This document shows, one piece after another, positions 30,501 to 38,523 of a stretch of 64,000 nucleotides of DNA. Numbering within the stretch: position 1 is the first letter of the stretch; the number at the start of each line of letters is the position of its first letter. The position numbers and the translations under genes were made by a program. This stretch comes from an uncultured Alphaproteobacteria bacterium (GTDB taxonomy: Bacteria; Pseudomonadota; Alphaproteobacteria; UBA8366; JADFVY01): positions 1 to 64,000 of the forward strand of contig CAMYKU010000004.1 in NCBI GenBank assembly GCA_947259105.1, given 5' to 3'. The notes under the pieces are model-generated. The model saw only the letters and a program-made list of their open reading frames with translations. It searched no databases and was not told where the DNA came from.

Positions 30501-32435
30501 CTACCCCAGCCCCGCCGTCATCACCTTGCTCATGCGGCGGGCGAAGTCGGTCGGGTCGGTGACCGGCTCGCCCTCGAGAAGCCGCGCCTGGTCGAGCAGC
30601 AGGTGCGCCGCATCCTCGACCACCGCGGCCTTGCCGTCGGCCCGTGCGGCCTTGCCCAGCGCCTTGATCAGGGCGTGTTTCGGGTTGATCTCCAGGATCC
30701 GGGCGGCGGCCTGGTCGAGCTGCTTGTGGGCGCGCAGGATCCGCTCCAGATGGATGTCCATGTCGCCCTCCCCGGCAACCAGGCAGACCGCACTGTCGGT
30801 CAGCCGGTCGGAAGTGCGTACATCCTTCACCTGCTCGCCCAGCGCCAGCTTCATCGCCGCGACCAGCGGCGCGAGCTCGGCCGCCGTCTTGTCGTCTGGC
30901 GCGTCTTCCTTTTCGCCGCCCTCGATCTTCGAGAGATCCGCGCCGCCGCGCGTCACCGACTTGAACGGCCGGGTCTCATAAACCCCGACCATCGGCACCC
31001 AGAAATCGTCCACCGGGTCGCACAGCAAGAGCACCTCGACGCCCTTCGCGCGGAAGCCCTCGATCTGCGGGCTTTTCGCCAGCGATTCGGCGTCGTCGCC
31101 GCTGATGTAATAGATCTCGTCCTGGCCCTTCTTCATGCGGCCGATATAGTCGTCCAGCGACACGAGCCCGTCCGAAGCGGTGGAGCGGAACCGGGCAAGC
31201 TTTACGAGCCGGTCGCGCTCGCTCGCCCCCTCGTAGATGCCCTCTTTCAGGACCGCGCCGAAACTCGTCCAGAACGCGGCGAACGCTTCCGCCTCGTTCT
31301 CGGCCTTGTTTTCCAGGTCGTCGAGCACACGCTTGACGATGCCCGATCGGATTTTGGCGGTCACCGGGTTGTCCTGCAGCATCTCGCGGCTGACGTTCAG
31401 CGGCAGATCCTCGGAATCGACGATGCCGCGCAGGAAGCGCAGCCAGGGCGGCACCAGGCCGGTCTCGTGGTCGGTGATGAACACGCGCTTCACATACAGC
31501 TTCACGCGGGACTCGCGTTCCGGCTGGAACAGGTCGAACGGCCGCGTCGACGGCACGAACAGCAGCGCCCGGTAGTCGATCACGCCTTCGGCATGGAAAT
31601 GCAGGGTCGTCCACGGGTCGTCGGCCATGTGGGCGACGTGGTGGTAGAACTCCCTGTACTGGTCTTCCGTGATCTCCGATTTCGGACGGGTCCACAGGGC
31701 GGCGCCGGTATTCGCCTGTTCGGCCTCGCCGCCGGATTCGGCCAGCGTGATCGGGAAGGGGATATGGTCGGAATAGCGCTTGACAATGCCGGACAGCCGG
31801 TCCCTGGCAAGGAAGCCGTCCTCGCCGTCGTGCAGATGGACGGTGACGGTGGTTCCGCGCCCCTCGCGCTCGGCCGGCGCGATGGTGAAGCTGCCCTTGC
31901 CGTCGGACGACCACAGCCAGGCTTCGTCCTCGCCGGCGCGCCGGGTCGTCACGTCGACCCGGTCCGCGACCATGAAGGCGGAGTAGAAACCGACGCCGAA
32001 CTGGCCGATCAGCGAGGTGTCCTTGCGGGCATCGCCCGTCAAATTGTCCAGGAAGGCTGCGGTGCCGGACTTCGCGATGGTGCCGAGATTGGCGATCAGG
32101 TCGTCGCGGTTCATGCCGACGCCGTTGTCGGCGATCGATAGCGTGCGCGCTTGCCGGTCCACCGTCACGGCGATCCGGTAGTCGGCGTCGCCGGCCGCCA
32201 GATCCGGCTCGGTCAGCGCGGCGTGGCGCAGCCGGTCGCAGGCATCCGAGGAATTGGAAATCAGCTCGCGCAGGAAGATGTCCTTCTCGCTGTAGAGCGA
32301 ATGCGCGACGATGTCCAGGAGGCGGCTCATCTCCGCCTGAAAGTTCAGCGTCTCCGCCTTCCCCCTGTTCTTCCCGCCCTTGGAAGTCTTGCCGCCCTTC
32401 GCGGACTTTTTCGGTTTGGTCTTCGCGTCGGCCAT
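30501..32435 (-). CDS. htpG: molecular chaperone HtpG (Hsp90)
   Basis: A 644-residue Hsp90. After a Lys/Gly-rich 28-residue N-terminal tail comes the GHKL ATPase domain: FLRELISNSSDACDRLRHAA, SIADNGVGMNRDDLI and IGQFGVGFYSAFMVAD. Middle-domain markers DLPLNVSREMLQDN and the catalytic-loop arginine region follow, then the C-terminal dimerisation domain. The basic tail is not typical of HtpG and may be an optional extension; Met36 region has no better start. Possible heat-shock promoter upstream (separate entry). Confidence 0.97.
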   Translation of the reverse strand: MADAKTKPKKSAKGGKTSKGGKNRGKAETLNFQAEMSRLLDIVAHSLYSEKDIFLRELISNSSDACDRLRHAALTEPDLAAGDADYRIAVTVDRQARTLSIADNGVGMNRDDLIANLGTIAKSGTAAFLDNLTGDARKDTSLIGQFGVGFYSAFMVADRVDVTTRRAGEDEAWLWSSDGKGSFTIAPAEREGRGTTVTVHLHDGEDGFLARDRLSGIVKRYSDHIPFPITLAESGGEAEQANTGAALWTRPKSEITEDQYREFYHHVAHMADDPWTTLHFHAEGVIDYRALLFVPSTRPFDLFQPERESRVKLYVKRVFITDHETGLVPPWLRFLRGIVDSEDLPLNVSREMLQDNPVTAKIRSGIVKRVLDDLENKAENEAEAFAAFWTSFGAVLKEGIYEGASERDRLVKLARFRSTASDGLVSLDDYIGRMKKGQDEIYYISGDDAESLAKSPQIEGFRAKGVEVLLLCDPVDDFWVPMVGVYETRPFKSVTRGGADLSKIEGGEKEDAPDDKTAAELAPLVAAMKLALGEQVKDVRTSDRLTDSAVCLVAGEGDMDIHLERILRAHKQLDQAAARILEINPKHALIKALGKAARADGKAAVVEDAAHLLLDQARLLEGEPVTDPTDFARRMSKVMTAGLG

Positions 32436-32472
32436 GGCTGATGCTCGCTCCGTTAAGCCTCGATTGGTGGCG

Positions 32473-32504
32473 AATATATGTGGAAGGGATCGCGATCATG
32501 CAAG
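32473..32504 (-). promoter_or_regulatory. possible sigma-32-type promoter of htpG
   Basis: Read on the minus strand, CTTGCA (32499-32504), 15 bases and CCACATAT (32476-32483) resemble the alphaproteobacterial heat-shock pattern CTTGAA-spacer-CCxxATxT, some 40 bases before the htpG ATG. Only partial consensus match, so this is tentative. Confidence 0.3.
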
Positions 32505-32523
32505 ACCGCCCGAGGCTCGCCTG

Positions 32524-32717
32524 ATACCAAGGATCGCTGATAATGACTCATTTGACCGGGTTCCCTTGTCCGTCCGTCAGGCGCGATTCGCGCAGCGGTG
32601 CTGGCGCACCGTAAGCGGACCGCAACGCAGCGGACGATCAAGGGAGCCCGGCCTGCGGTGGGGCGCGGCGGCCCGCCGCGCGCCATCAAATGGGTCATTA
32701 TCAACGCTCCTTGGTAT
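32524..32717. repeat. MITE-like element M2
   Basis: A 194-base element with inverted ends starting ATACCAAGGA; the arms match at 25 of the first 28 positions and continue into GATAATGAC and CATTTGA. A second, inner symmetry pairs CGGGTTCCCTTG with CAAGGGAGCCCG. No coding frame is convincing. It lies between divergent htpG and the secreted-protein gene at 32777, ending 59 bases before that start codon. Confidence 0.85.
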
Positions 32718-32776
32718 TACGCCGCGCTTCATGCTATCGGTTGCGCAGCGATTCGCGGGAGAGGAAAGGAGCGGCA

Positions 32777-33289
32777 ATGCGCAAGGTCCTGTTGGTGATA
32801 TCGTCGCTGGCCGGGGCGGCGCTCCCCTCGTGGCAGGCCGTGGCCCAGGACGCCATCGGCAAGGCGTTCGAGGAGACTCTCTTCAGGGAAGAGACGATCA
32901 GCGCAAGCGTGCGCGAGCATCCGGACGTGTCGGACCTCTCCAAGGCCGAGATGAACCGCGTGCTGCAGGCGCGGGACGTGGTGAGCCGGTTCTTCCGGCG
33001 CCTTACCGACGCCGGCGGCGGCAACGTGATCGAGCTGCTCGAGGCGCCGCTGGCCTCGCAATACAAGGATCGCAACGCGCTGCGCCGTGAGCGGTTCGGG
33101 GCGGAAAGCTACCTGAGTTTCGAGATCTTCGACTTCCGGATTTCCGGCGACGGCAACGAGGTCAAGTTCCGTTATTTCCTCGGCGAAAACGACAAGGGCC
33201 GCGCCATGCTGCGCCAGCGCGCCGTCACTCTGAGAAATGCGGGCGGCCGCTGGCTGATCGCCGAGTTCGACAACTTCGAATTCGATTAG
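32777..33289 (+). CDS. secreted protein of unknown function
   Basis: A 170-residue protein starting at an ATG behind AAAGGAG, with a signal peptide (MRKVLLVISSLAGAALPS, cleavage after AVAQ). The mature part is alpha/beta with FEIFDFRISGDGNEVKFRYF and ends GRWLIAEFDNFEFD, an arrangement resembling NTF2-like or DUF3828-type folds (residue-level call not possible). Not recognised. The region upstream is MITE M2, which may carry its promoter. pcm starts 84 bases further on the same strand. Confidence 0.75.
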   Translation: MRKVLLVISSLAGAALPSWQAVAQDAIGKAFEETLFREETISASVREHPDVSDLSKAEMNRVLQARDVVSRFFRRLTDAGGGNVIELLEAPLASQYKDRNALRRERFGAESYLSFEIFDFRISGDGNEVKFRYFLGENDKGRAMLRQRAVTLRNAGGRWLIAEFDNFEFD

Positions 33290-33373
33290 CCGGCGCCGAG
33301 CAGCCGCCACGGAGCGGCGGCGTGTGCGAGCCGCCGGACGACGGCCGGCCCTCCGAACCGGGCATGAGGCGAG

Positions 33374-34039
33374 ATGCAGGACGAATTTGCCGCGGCACGC
33401 GAACGGCTTCTCGCCGAGATCGATTCGGAGGTGCGGGATACCGCCCGCTGGCTCGGCACCGACCGGCTCGACCCGGCGGTGCGCGCGGCCATGGCGAGCG
33501 TGCCGCGGCACGCGTTCGTGCCCGGCTGGGAGCAGCCCTATGCGTATGAAAACCGGCCCCTTTCCATCGGCCGCGGACAGACCATCTCGCAGCCCTACAT
33601 CGTCGCGGCGATGACCCAGATGCTGCGCCCGCACCCGAAGATGCGGGTGCTCGAGGTCGGCACCGGATGCGGCTACCAGTCGGCGGTGCTGGCGTCGGTG
33701 GTGGCCGAGGTCTGGTCGGTCGAGCGCATCGCCGAACTGGCCGACACGGCGGCCGAACGGCTGGCCCGCCTCGGCTATGCCAACATCCATGTGAAGACCG
33801 CCGACGGCAGCCTCGGCTGGCCGGAGCACGCGCCCTATGACGGCATCCTGGTGACCGCGGCGGCGGCGGCCATGCCGCAGGCCCTGGTCGACCAGCTCGG
33901 CCCCGGCGGCCGGATGGCGATCCCCATCGGCGTCGGCCGCTTCGAGCAGACACTGACCCTGGTGGAAAAGGACAGGCAGGGCAAGGTCTCGGTCGAGCCG
34001 GGACTCCCCGTCGCCTTCGTACCGCTGGTGGCGGGGTAG
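33374..34039 (+). CDS. pcm: protein-L-isoaspartate O-methyltransferase
   Basis: A 221-residue SAM-dependent repair methyltransferase acting on isoaspartyl residues of aged proteins. Motifs are RHAFVPGWEQPYAYEN, GRGQTISQPYIVA (isoaspartyl-binding), VLEVGTGCGYQSAVLA (SAM site) and the C-terminal PIGVGRFEQTLTLVEK. Length and order fit Pcm. The stop codon TAG falls in the left end of MITE copy M1 (34037-34277), so the last residues could have been altered by the insertion. Confidence 0.95.
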   Translation: MQDEFAAARERLLAEIDSEVRDTARWLGTDRLDPAVRAAMASVPRHAFVPGWEQPYAYENRPLSIGRGQTISQPYIVAAMTQMLRPHPKMRVLEVGTGCGYQSAVLASVVAEVWSVERIAELADTAAERLARLGYANIHVKTADGSLGWPEHAPYDGILVTAAAAAMPQALVDQLGPGGRMAIPIGVGRFEQTLTLVEKDRQGKVSVEPGLPVAFVPLVAG

Positions 34040-34277
34040 TGCTTTTCAAGTTTGTTCGACGCCAGCGCCGAGCGACCTGATACTTCGAGACGCGGCTGCG
34101 CCGCTCCTCAGCATGAGGCATGGAACATCGAGATGTTGGAGCCTCATGCTGAGGAGGGCCGAAGGCCCGTCTCGAAGTATGAGGTCGCGCCGCCGGCGCA
34201 AGCGCGAATCGAGACAATCACGATCAGCTTTATGGGCGCGGGCCGGAACCGATTCCACGCGAGCGGATAATGCGCTA
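34037..34277. repeat. MITE-like element M1 (copy 2) containing palindrome R2
   Basis: The right end (34264-34277, inverted) reads close to TTAGCGCATTATCC and the left end close to TAGTGC...TTCAAGTT, the M1 ends. Inside at about 34074-34186 is the palindrome R2: GATACTTCGAGACG ... CTCAGCATGAGG and its mirror CCTCATGCTGAGGAGGGCC ... CGTCTCGAAGTATGAGGTCG. R2 recurs inside 36608-36799 and, split, at 39100-39433. Confidence 0.8.
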
Positions 34278-34307
34278 TAGTGCGCACGGGGGTGACAGGA
34301 GGTTACG

Positions 34308-34697
34308 ATGCTCAAGAAGACCATCGCCGTCGCCAGCATGCTGGCAACCCTCGGACTCGCAGCGCCGGCCCTGGCCGATGGGTACGGCCACCGGCACGGC
34401 CATTACCGCGGCCACGGCCACTATTACCGCGATGACGGCGCCGCTTTTTTCGCCGGCGGGCTGCTGCTCGGCGCGCTCATCGGCCATCTGGCCACGCCGC
34501 GCACGGTTTATGTGGCGCCGCCGCCCGCCGTCTATGTACCGCCGCCTCGGCCCGCACCGGCCAACTGCCGCACGATCTACGGCACCGGCTACGTCAACGG
34601 CCATCCGGCGGAATTCCAGGGCACCGGCTGCTACGATGCTTACGGCAATCTCAACGCCGTGCCCGGCAGCGAGCGGTTTCTGCGGTACCTGAACTAG
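34308..34697 (+). CDS. His/Tyr/Gly-rich secreted small protein
   Basis: A 129-residue protein with a signal peptide (MLKKTIAVASMLATLGLAAP, cleavage after ALA). The mature N-terminus is a His-Gly-Tyr repeat (GYGHRHGHYRGHGHYY), followed by a short hydrophobic Gly/Ala segment (AAFFAGGLLLGALIGHLA), Pro-rich VYVAPPPAVYVPPP and two cysteines. The layout resembles small envelope proteins with possible metal binding by histidines. Starts behind AGGAGG. Its TAG stop coincides with the start of M1 copy 3. Function unknown. Confidence 0.75.
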   Translation: MLKKTIAVASMLATLGLAAPALADGYGHRHGHYRGHGHYYRDDGAAFFAGGLLLGALIGHLATPRTVYVAPPPAVYVPPPRPAPANCRTIYGTGYVNGHPAEFQGTGCYDAYGNLNAVPGSERFLRYLN

Positions 34698-34741
34698 CGC
34701 GTTGTCCGTTAAGTTCGCGCCGGCCCGCTCCCGCACCCGGC
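34695..34741. repeat. MITE-like M1 end fragment (copy 3)
   Basis: TAGCGCGTTGTCCGTTAAG followed by CCGGCCCGCTCCCGCACCCGG, homologous to the right half of copy 1 (25720-25773, inverted). Only one end is present, so it is a remnant. It supplies the TAG stop of the gene at 34308-34697. Between it and 34839 there is about 100 bases without a gene. Confidence 0.7.
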
Positions 34742-34838
34742 ACAGCGGCCGCCGTTCGCCGTGACAAGGGTCCGGGACGCTTCTATACTCTTGGCGCAGT
34801 TTATCTCGTAATGCGGGTAAGAGACGGGAACGCTATCC

Positions 34839-36113
34839 ATGACGACAGCCGGCGATCAGGTCATCAAGCTGCTGGAGCTGGGTAACATCTTCAGCCGGGC
34901 GACGAACAAGGACCGGGTCGACGCGCTCAATGTGTTGAAGGCGGATCCCCGGATCGATGCGACAATTGCCTATCTCGAGCGGAAAGGCGCGCTGGGAGCG
35001 CTCCTTGCGCGCTACCATTTGCGGCGCGCGCCGTCGCTGTTCGATCTGACCATGACCCTGGCGGCGCGGGTGACCCCGGTTTTCGCCGGGATGATCGAGG
35101 CGCGCCTCCGCATCTTTCCCTATTTCGCACCGGAAGCGAGCAAGCTGACCGCCCGTCTCGGCGTGCCGGCCCGCATCTTTCGCATAGCCAACGACTTGAG
35201 CGTCAACCTGGCGGGGCATGGCGTCGTGCACCGCGCCGGGATCTGCACGACAGCGCCCGCGCCGACCGTGCCGACCTCTCCCAGCGCATCGTTCACCGGC
35301 AGCGGCGCGACGGGGCGCGATATCTTCGCCACACGGATGCCGGCCGGGGACCAGGCGCGCATCGCCTGGGAGCAGGCCCGCCACAACGGAGAGGACCCAC
35401 GCATGGCGGGTCCCGTCTCGCGGCGCTATGGCAACCCGCTCATCGGGCTGAGGTTGCCGGGAAGCGCGGCCGAGCGCCAGGCGCAGGCCGGGCGGGTCGC
35501 GTGCCTGACCATCTCATCGCTTTTCGCGCCGGTCTACACAAGCGGCATGCCGTCGCGCGCCACGGTCATGGCCGCGGCAGCCCGGCTTCACCGGCTGACC
35601 CCGGAGATCATCGGCGGCGTCATCCTCGCGGAGCAGCGCGACCAGTCGAGAAACGAGGACATGCTGGACTTCACCGCCGCCACGCATCCTGTCTATCGGC
35701 GGACCACCTCGGTCGGCCTGGCGCAGATTCGCGACGACACCGCCGTTCGCGCCGACCTTTTCGCGGATTTGCTGGACAGCGCCCGCCGTAGCGCCCTCAA
35801 CCGGCGCCAGATCGCCGGGCTCCTGACCTGCGACGAGTTCAATATCTTCGCCTGCGCGCGCTACATTCGCCGGGTCGCCGACGCGGCGGTTGGATATAGC
35901 GCCGCTGCTCTTCCCGCTACGGCAACAGCATATCCCGGCATCAACTTCGCCGCCTACGGCGGGCACGGATCGACCTGGCCGGCGGATAACATTGCCGCGC
36001 TCGCAACCGAATACACCTCGACACCCTGGGACGATGACCTCAGAGGAGGTGGTTGGGGCCACTTCGTCAAGGAAGCCTGGGACGACATGAACGCGACAAG
36101 CATCTCATGGTAG
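34839..36113 (+). CDS. lysozyme/lytic-transglycosylase-like protein without signal peptide
   Basis: 424 residues. The first 150 are an alpha-helical region (GNIFSRATNKDRVDALNVLK, RKGALGALLARYHLRR), with a Pro/Thr/Ser linker at about 130-155. The C-terminal part (about 235-415) has the order of a lysozyme-like fold: LTPEIIGGVILAEQRDQSRN with a candidate catalytic Glu, TTSVGLAQIRDD in the place of the SLT GLMQI motif, then CDEFNIFACARYIRRVADAA and FAAYGGHGSTWPADNIAA. No signal peptide or membrane segment is visible, so export would need a dedicated system. The stop overlaps the start of the membrane-anchored protein at 36107 (ATGGTAG). Both sides carry M1 repeats. I read it as a possible peptidoglycan-targeting effector; a cryptic lysin is the alternative. 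Confidence 0.6.
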   Translation: MTTAGDQVIKLLELGNIFSRATNKDRVDALNVLKADPRIDATIAYLERKGALGALLARYHLRRAPSLFDLTMTLAARVTPVFAGMIEARLRIFPYFAPEASKLTARLGVPARIFRIANDLSVNLAGHGVVHRAGICTTAPAPTVPTSPSASFTGSGATGRDIFATRMPAGDQARIAWEQARHNGEDPRMAGPVSRRYGNPLIGLRLPGSAAERQAQAGRVACLTISSLFAPVYTSGMPSRATVMAAAARLHRLTPEIIGGVILAEQRDQSRNEDMLDFTAATHPVYRRTTSVGLAQIRDDTAVRADLFADLLDSARRSALNRRQIAGLLTCDEFNIFACARYIRRVADAAVGYSAAALPATATAYPGINFAAYGGHGSTWPADNIAALATEYTSTPWDDDLRGGGWGHFVKEAWDDMNATSISW

Positions 36114-36610
36114 GGCGCCGGCGCTTCGTGCCGGCCGCCATGCTGGGGCTGGCGGTGCTCGGGCTGGTAGCGCTCGGGCTGGCGGTGCTCTGGGCCTTCG
36201 GTAAAGGCGAACAAACCGCGGACTGGCGGGGCTGGGAGCGGGAGAGCGCGCTCGGTCTGTCCTTCGCGATGCCGCCGGGACGCATCGCCAACGTGTTCGG
36301 CACGCGCATTGACCTGGACAAACCGGCGGCGGTCCGGACCACCAATTACATCGCGCTTTATCCGGACGGGCCGCCACCGGCGGCCCGCCTCGGCGACGGA
36401 CCGGTGCTCCGCGAGGGCGCGACGCCGGCACCCTTCACGATACGCGAGAACCACGGCGGTTCGGGCGGGGCGGCCTACACGCTGTACACCACCAAGGATC
36501 TGGATGGACGAAGCATCGCGCTGCTGGCCGTCATCCAGGCGGAAGGTTTGTTTACGCCGTCCTTCGCCGAGGCCTGGGCAGTCTGGGAAAGCCTGCGCCA
36601 GGCGGACTAA
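36107..36610 (+). CDS. membrane-anchored small protein, putative partner/immunity protein
   Basis: 167 residues starting inside the preceding gene (seven-base overlap, ATGGTAG), implying translational coupling. Three basic residues (GRRRF) precede one hydrophobic segment (about 8-30, AMLGLAVLGLVALGLAVLWAF), so the rest should lie in the periplasm. The soluble part is not recognised; it includes SFAMPPGRIANVFGTRIDLD, YIALYPDGPPPAARL and ENHGGSGGAAYTLYTT. A periplasmic anchored protein coupled to a lysozyme-like protein suggests immunity or delivery, by inference from context only. The TAA stop is the first codon of MITE copy M1 at 36608. Confidence 0.6.
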   Translation: MVGRRRFVPAAMLGLAVLGLVALGLAVLWAFGKGEQTADWRGWERESALGLSFAMPPGRIANVFGTRIDLDKPAAVRTTNYIALYPDGPPPAARLGDGPVLREGATPAPFTIRENHGGSGGAAYTLYTTKDLDGRSIALLAVIQAEGLFTPSFAEAWAVWESLRQAD

Positions 36611-36799
36611 CGCGTTATCCGTTACGTTGGGGTCGGCTGGACTGGTGCAACCTCATACTTCGAGACGGGCCTTCGGCCCTCCTCAGCATGAGGGCACAGG
36701 TTTTGGAGCCTCATGCTGAGGAGCCCCGAAGGGGCGTCTCGAAGTATGAGGTCGCGCCGCCGGCCGGACCCGATTCCACTTGAACGGACAGTGCGCTAA
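36608..36799. repeat. MITE-like element M1 (copy 4) containing palindrome R2
   Basis: About 192 bases. The left end TAACGCGTTATCCGTTACG and the inverted right end TTAGCGCACTGTCCGTTCAAG are the M1 terminal repeats. R2 sits inside (about 36649-36754) with CCTCATACTTCGAGACGGGC and its mirror GCGTCTCGAAGTATGAGG. It closes the 34308-36610 island and ends five bases before the asparaginase stop. Confidence 0.85.
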
Positions 36800-36803
36800 G
36801 CGT

Positions 36804-37859
36804 TCAGTCCCCGAACGCTTTCGCCGCGCGGATTTCCCCCACCTGCGCGCCGTTGCGGTTGGTGACCGGGACGGTGATCCAGTCGGCCAGCTTCGCCTCC
36901 ATGTCGCGGGTCAGCACGCCGATATGGCGCAGCACGGCGGACATCATCACCTCGGCGGCCCGCTTCGTGCCGTCGTCGCATTTCAGGGCGACGCCGAGGC
37001 GGTATTCGGGCAGCGATGCGCAGAACACGCCTTCGGCCCCGGTCTTCACCAGTGCGGCGCGGCCGGTGACCCGCATCACCTCGGTGCAGTAGCGGCCGGA
37101 GCCGGCGACCATGAAGGGCTCCGCCGCCACGGCGTCGGCGATGCGCCGGCAGGCGGCAGCACGCGCCGGCGGAAGATCGTCCGGCGCGCCGAACCGCGCC
37201 ATGCCAAAGGCCAGGTTCTCCAGCGGGATGGCGACGGTCGGGATAGCGCAGCCGTCGATGCCGCGCGGCGCATTGTCCAGGCCGAGGCCGCACATCGCCT
37301 CCAGCGTGCCCAGGATGCGCTGCTGCACCGGGTGGTCGAAGCGGACATAGCCGCCGGTCCCCTCGGCCATGTGCACCGCGGTGGCAAGGAACCCGGCATG
37401 CTTTCCCGAGCAGTTGTTGTGCAGCGCGGTCGGCGTCTCGCCGGCCTTTGCCATGGCGCGGCCGGTATCCTCGTGGTTCGGCCACTGGGCGCCGCATTCC
37501 AGATCGGCGACACCGAGCCCGATGGACCCGAGCCAGCGCTCCACGGTCTCGGTATGCCGCGGCTCGCCGCCATGGGAGGCGCAGGCCAGCGCGATCTCGG
37601 AATCGCCCAGCCCGAACGCCTCGGCCGCGCCGGTCTCGACCAGCGGAATCGCCTGCAGCGGCTTGATCGCGGAGCGCGGAAAGACCGGCTGCATATGGTC
37701 GCCCCAATGCGCCACGACCGTGCCGCCGGCATCGACGATGACGGCGCTGCCGCGGTGTCGCGATTCCACCATCTGGCCGCGGGTCACCTCGACGAGGACC
37801 GGATTGACGCCGGCTGACCGAATCTCCGCTCGTTCGGCGGCTTTCGTATCGTTGGGCAT
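36804..37859 (-). CDS. L-asparaginase, Rhizobium etli type II-like family (Asparaginase_II)
   Basis: A 351-residue cytoplasmic enzyme of the Asparaginase_II family, unrelated to the bacterial AnsA/AnsB fold. Seen are NPVLVEVTRGQMVESRHRGS, the FPRSAIKPLQAIPLVETG motif with the Ser/Lys pair, ACASHGGEPRHTETV, and LHNNCSGKHAGFLATAVHMA with the conserved cysteine. It hydrolyses asparagine to aspartate and ammonia. The start at 37859 (MPNDTKAAERAEIRS) is chosen by homology of the region that follows; a longer frame from 37943 looks non-coding. Divergent from the SpoU gene. Confidence 0.92.
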   Translation of the reverse strand: MPNDTKAAERAEIRSAGVNPVLVEVTRGQMVESRHRGSAVIVDAGGTVVAHWGDHMQPVFPRSAIKPLQAIPLVETGAAEAFGLGDSEIALACASHGGEPRHTETVERWLGSIGLGVADLECGAQWPNHEDTGRAMAKAGETPTALHNNCSGKHAGFLATAVHMAEGTGGYVRFDHPVQQRILGTLEAMCGLGLDNAPRGIDGCAIPTVAIPLENLAFGMARFGAPDDLPPARAAACRRIADAVAAEPFMVAGSGRYCTEVMRVTGRAALVKTGAEGVFCASLPEYRLGVALKCDDGTKRAAEVMMSAVLRHIGVLTRDMEAKLADWITVPVTNRNGAQVGEIRAAKAFGD

Positions 37860-37930
37860 GGGCCCGAAACTCCCCGCAGACGTTTCAAACAGCTTGCCTG
37901 TTCCGTGCGGCCTGTGCAAGGTTCCGCGCC

Positions 37931-38479
37931 ATGGTCGCAGCACGAGGCTATTTTGGAATCGGCGTGGAGGGAATCTCCAAGCCGCTGAATGTGGGAAACC
38001 TGTTCCGGTCGGCGCATGCCTTCGGGGCCGACTTCGTGTTCGCCATCGCGCCGGCCGTCGACCTGCGCGCGATCAATGTCTCGGACACGTCGCGAACCGC
38101 GAGGCACCTGCCGTTCTATGAGTATGCCTCGGTCGAAGAGATGGCGCTGCCGCGCAACTGCCGGCTGGTCGGCGTCGAGTTGCTGGATGACGCGGCCGAG
38201 TTGCCGAGCTTCACGCACCCGGAGCGCGCGGCCTATGTCCTGGGCCCCGAGCGCGGGTCGCTGTCGCCGGACCTGTTGGCCCGCTGCGCCTTCACGGTGA
38301 AGATTCCGACCCGGTTCTGTGTCAATGTCGGCATCGCCGGGGCGATCCTGATGTACGACCGGCTGATCACACGGCGGCGGTTCGCGCCGCGGCCCGTCCG
38401 CGCGGGCGGGCCGACCGAATCGCTGCCCGAACACATTCACGGCGACCCGGTCTTGCGGCGGGGTCGCAGCAGGACCTGA
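37931..38479 (+). CDS. SpoU/TrmH-family RNA 2'-O-methyltransferase
   Basis: A 182-residue SPOUT enzyme. Motif 1 is PLNVGNLFRSAHAFGAD with the catalytic Asn and Arg, motif 2 is YVLGPERGSLS and motif 3 is IPTRFCVNVGIAGAILMYDR, which build the trefoil-knot SAM site. It should methylate a ribose 2'-OH in tRNA or rRNA; without an extra N-terminal RNA-binding domain the target is hard to name, TrmL-like wobble methylation being one option. Divergent from the asparaginase gene (71 nt apart). Confidence 0.92.
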   Translation: MVAARGYFGIGVEGISKPLNVGNLFRSAHAFGADFVFAIAPAVDLRAINVSDTSRTARHLPFYEYASVEEMALPRNCRLVGVELLDDAAELPSFTHPERAAYVLGPERGSLSPDLLARCAFTVKIPTRFCVNVGIAGAILMYDRLITRRRFAPRPVRAGGPTESLPEHIHGDPVLRRGRSRT

Positions 38480-38523
38480 TCAATGCCTTTATCACGCCAT
38501 GTTTTTCGGTATAACGGGATGTC

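Noticed and set aside
34839-36113. Phage endolysin
   Set aside because: No holin, tail or other phage gene nearby; the helical N-terminal half and coupled anchored partner fit better with a bacterial system.
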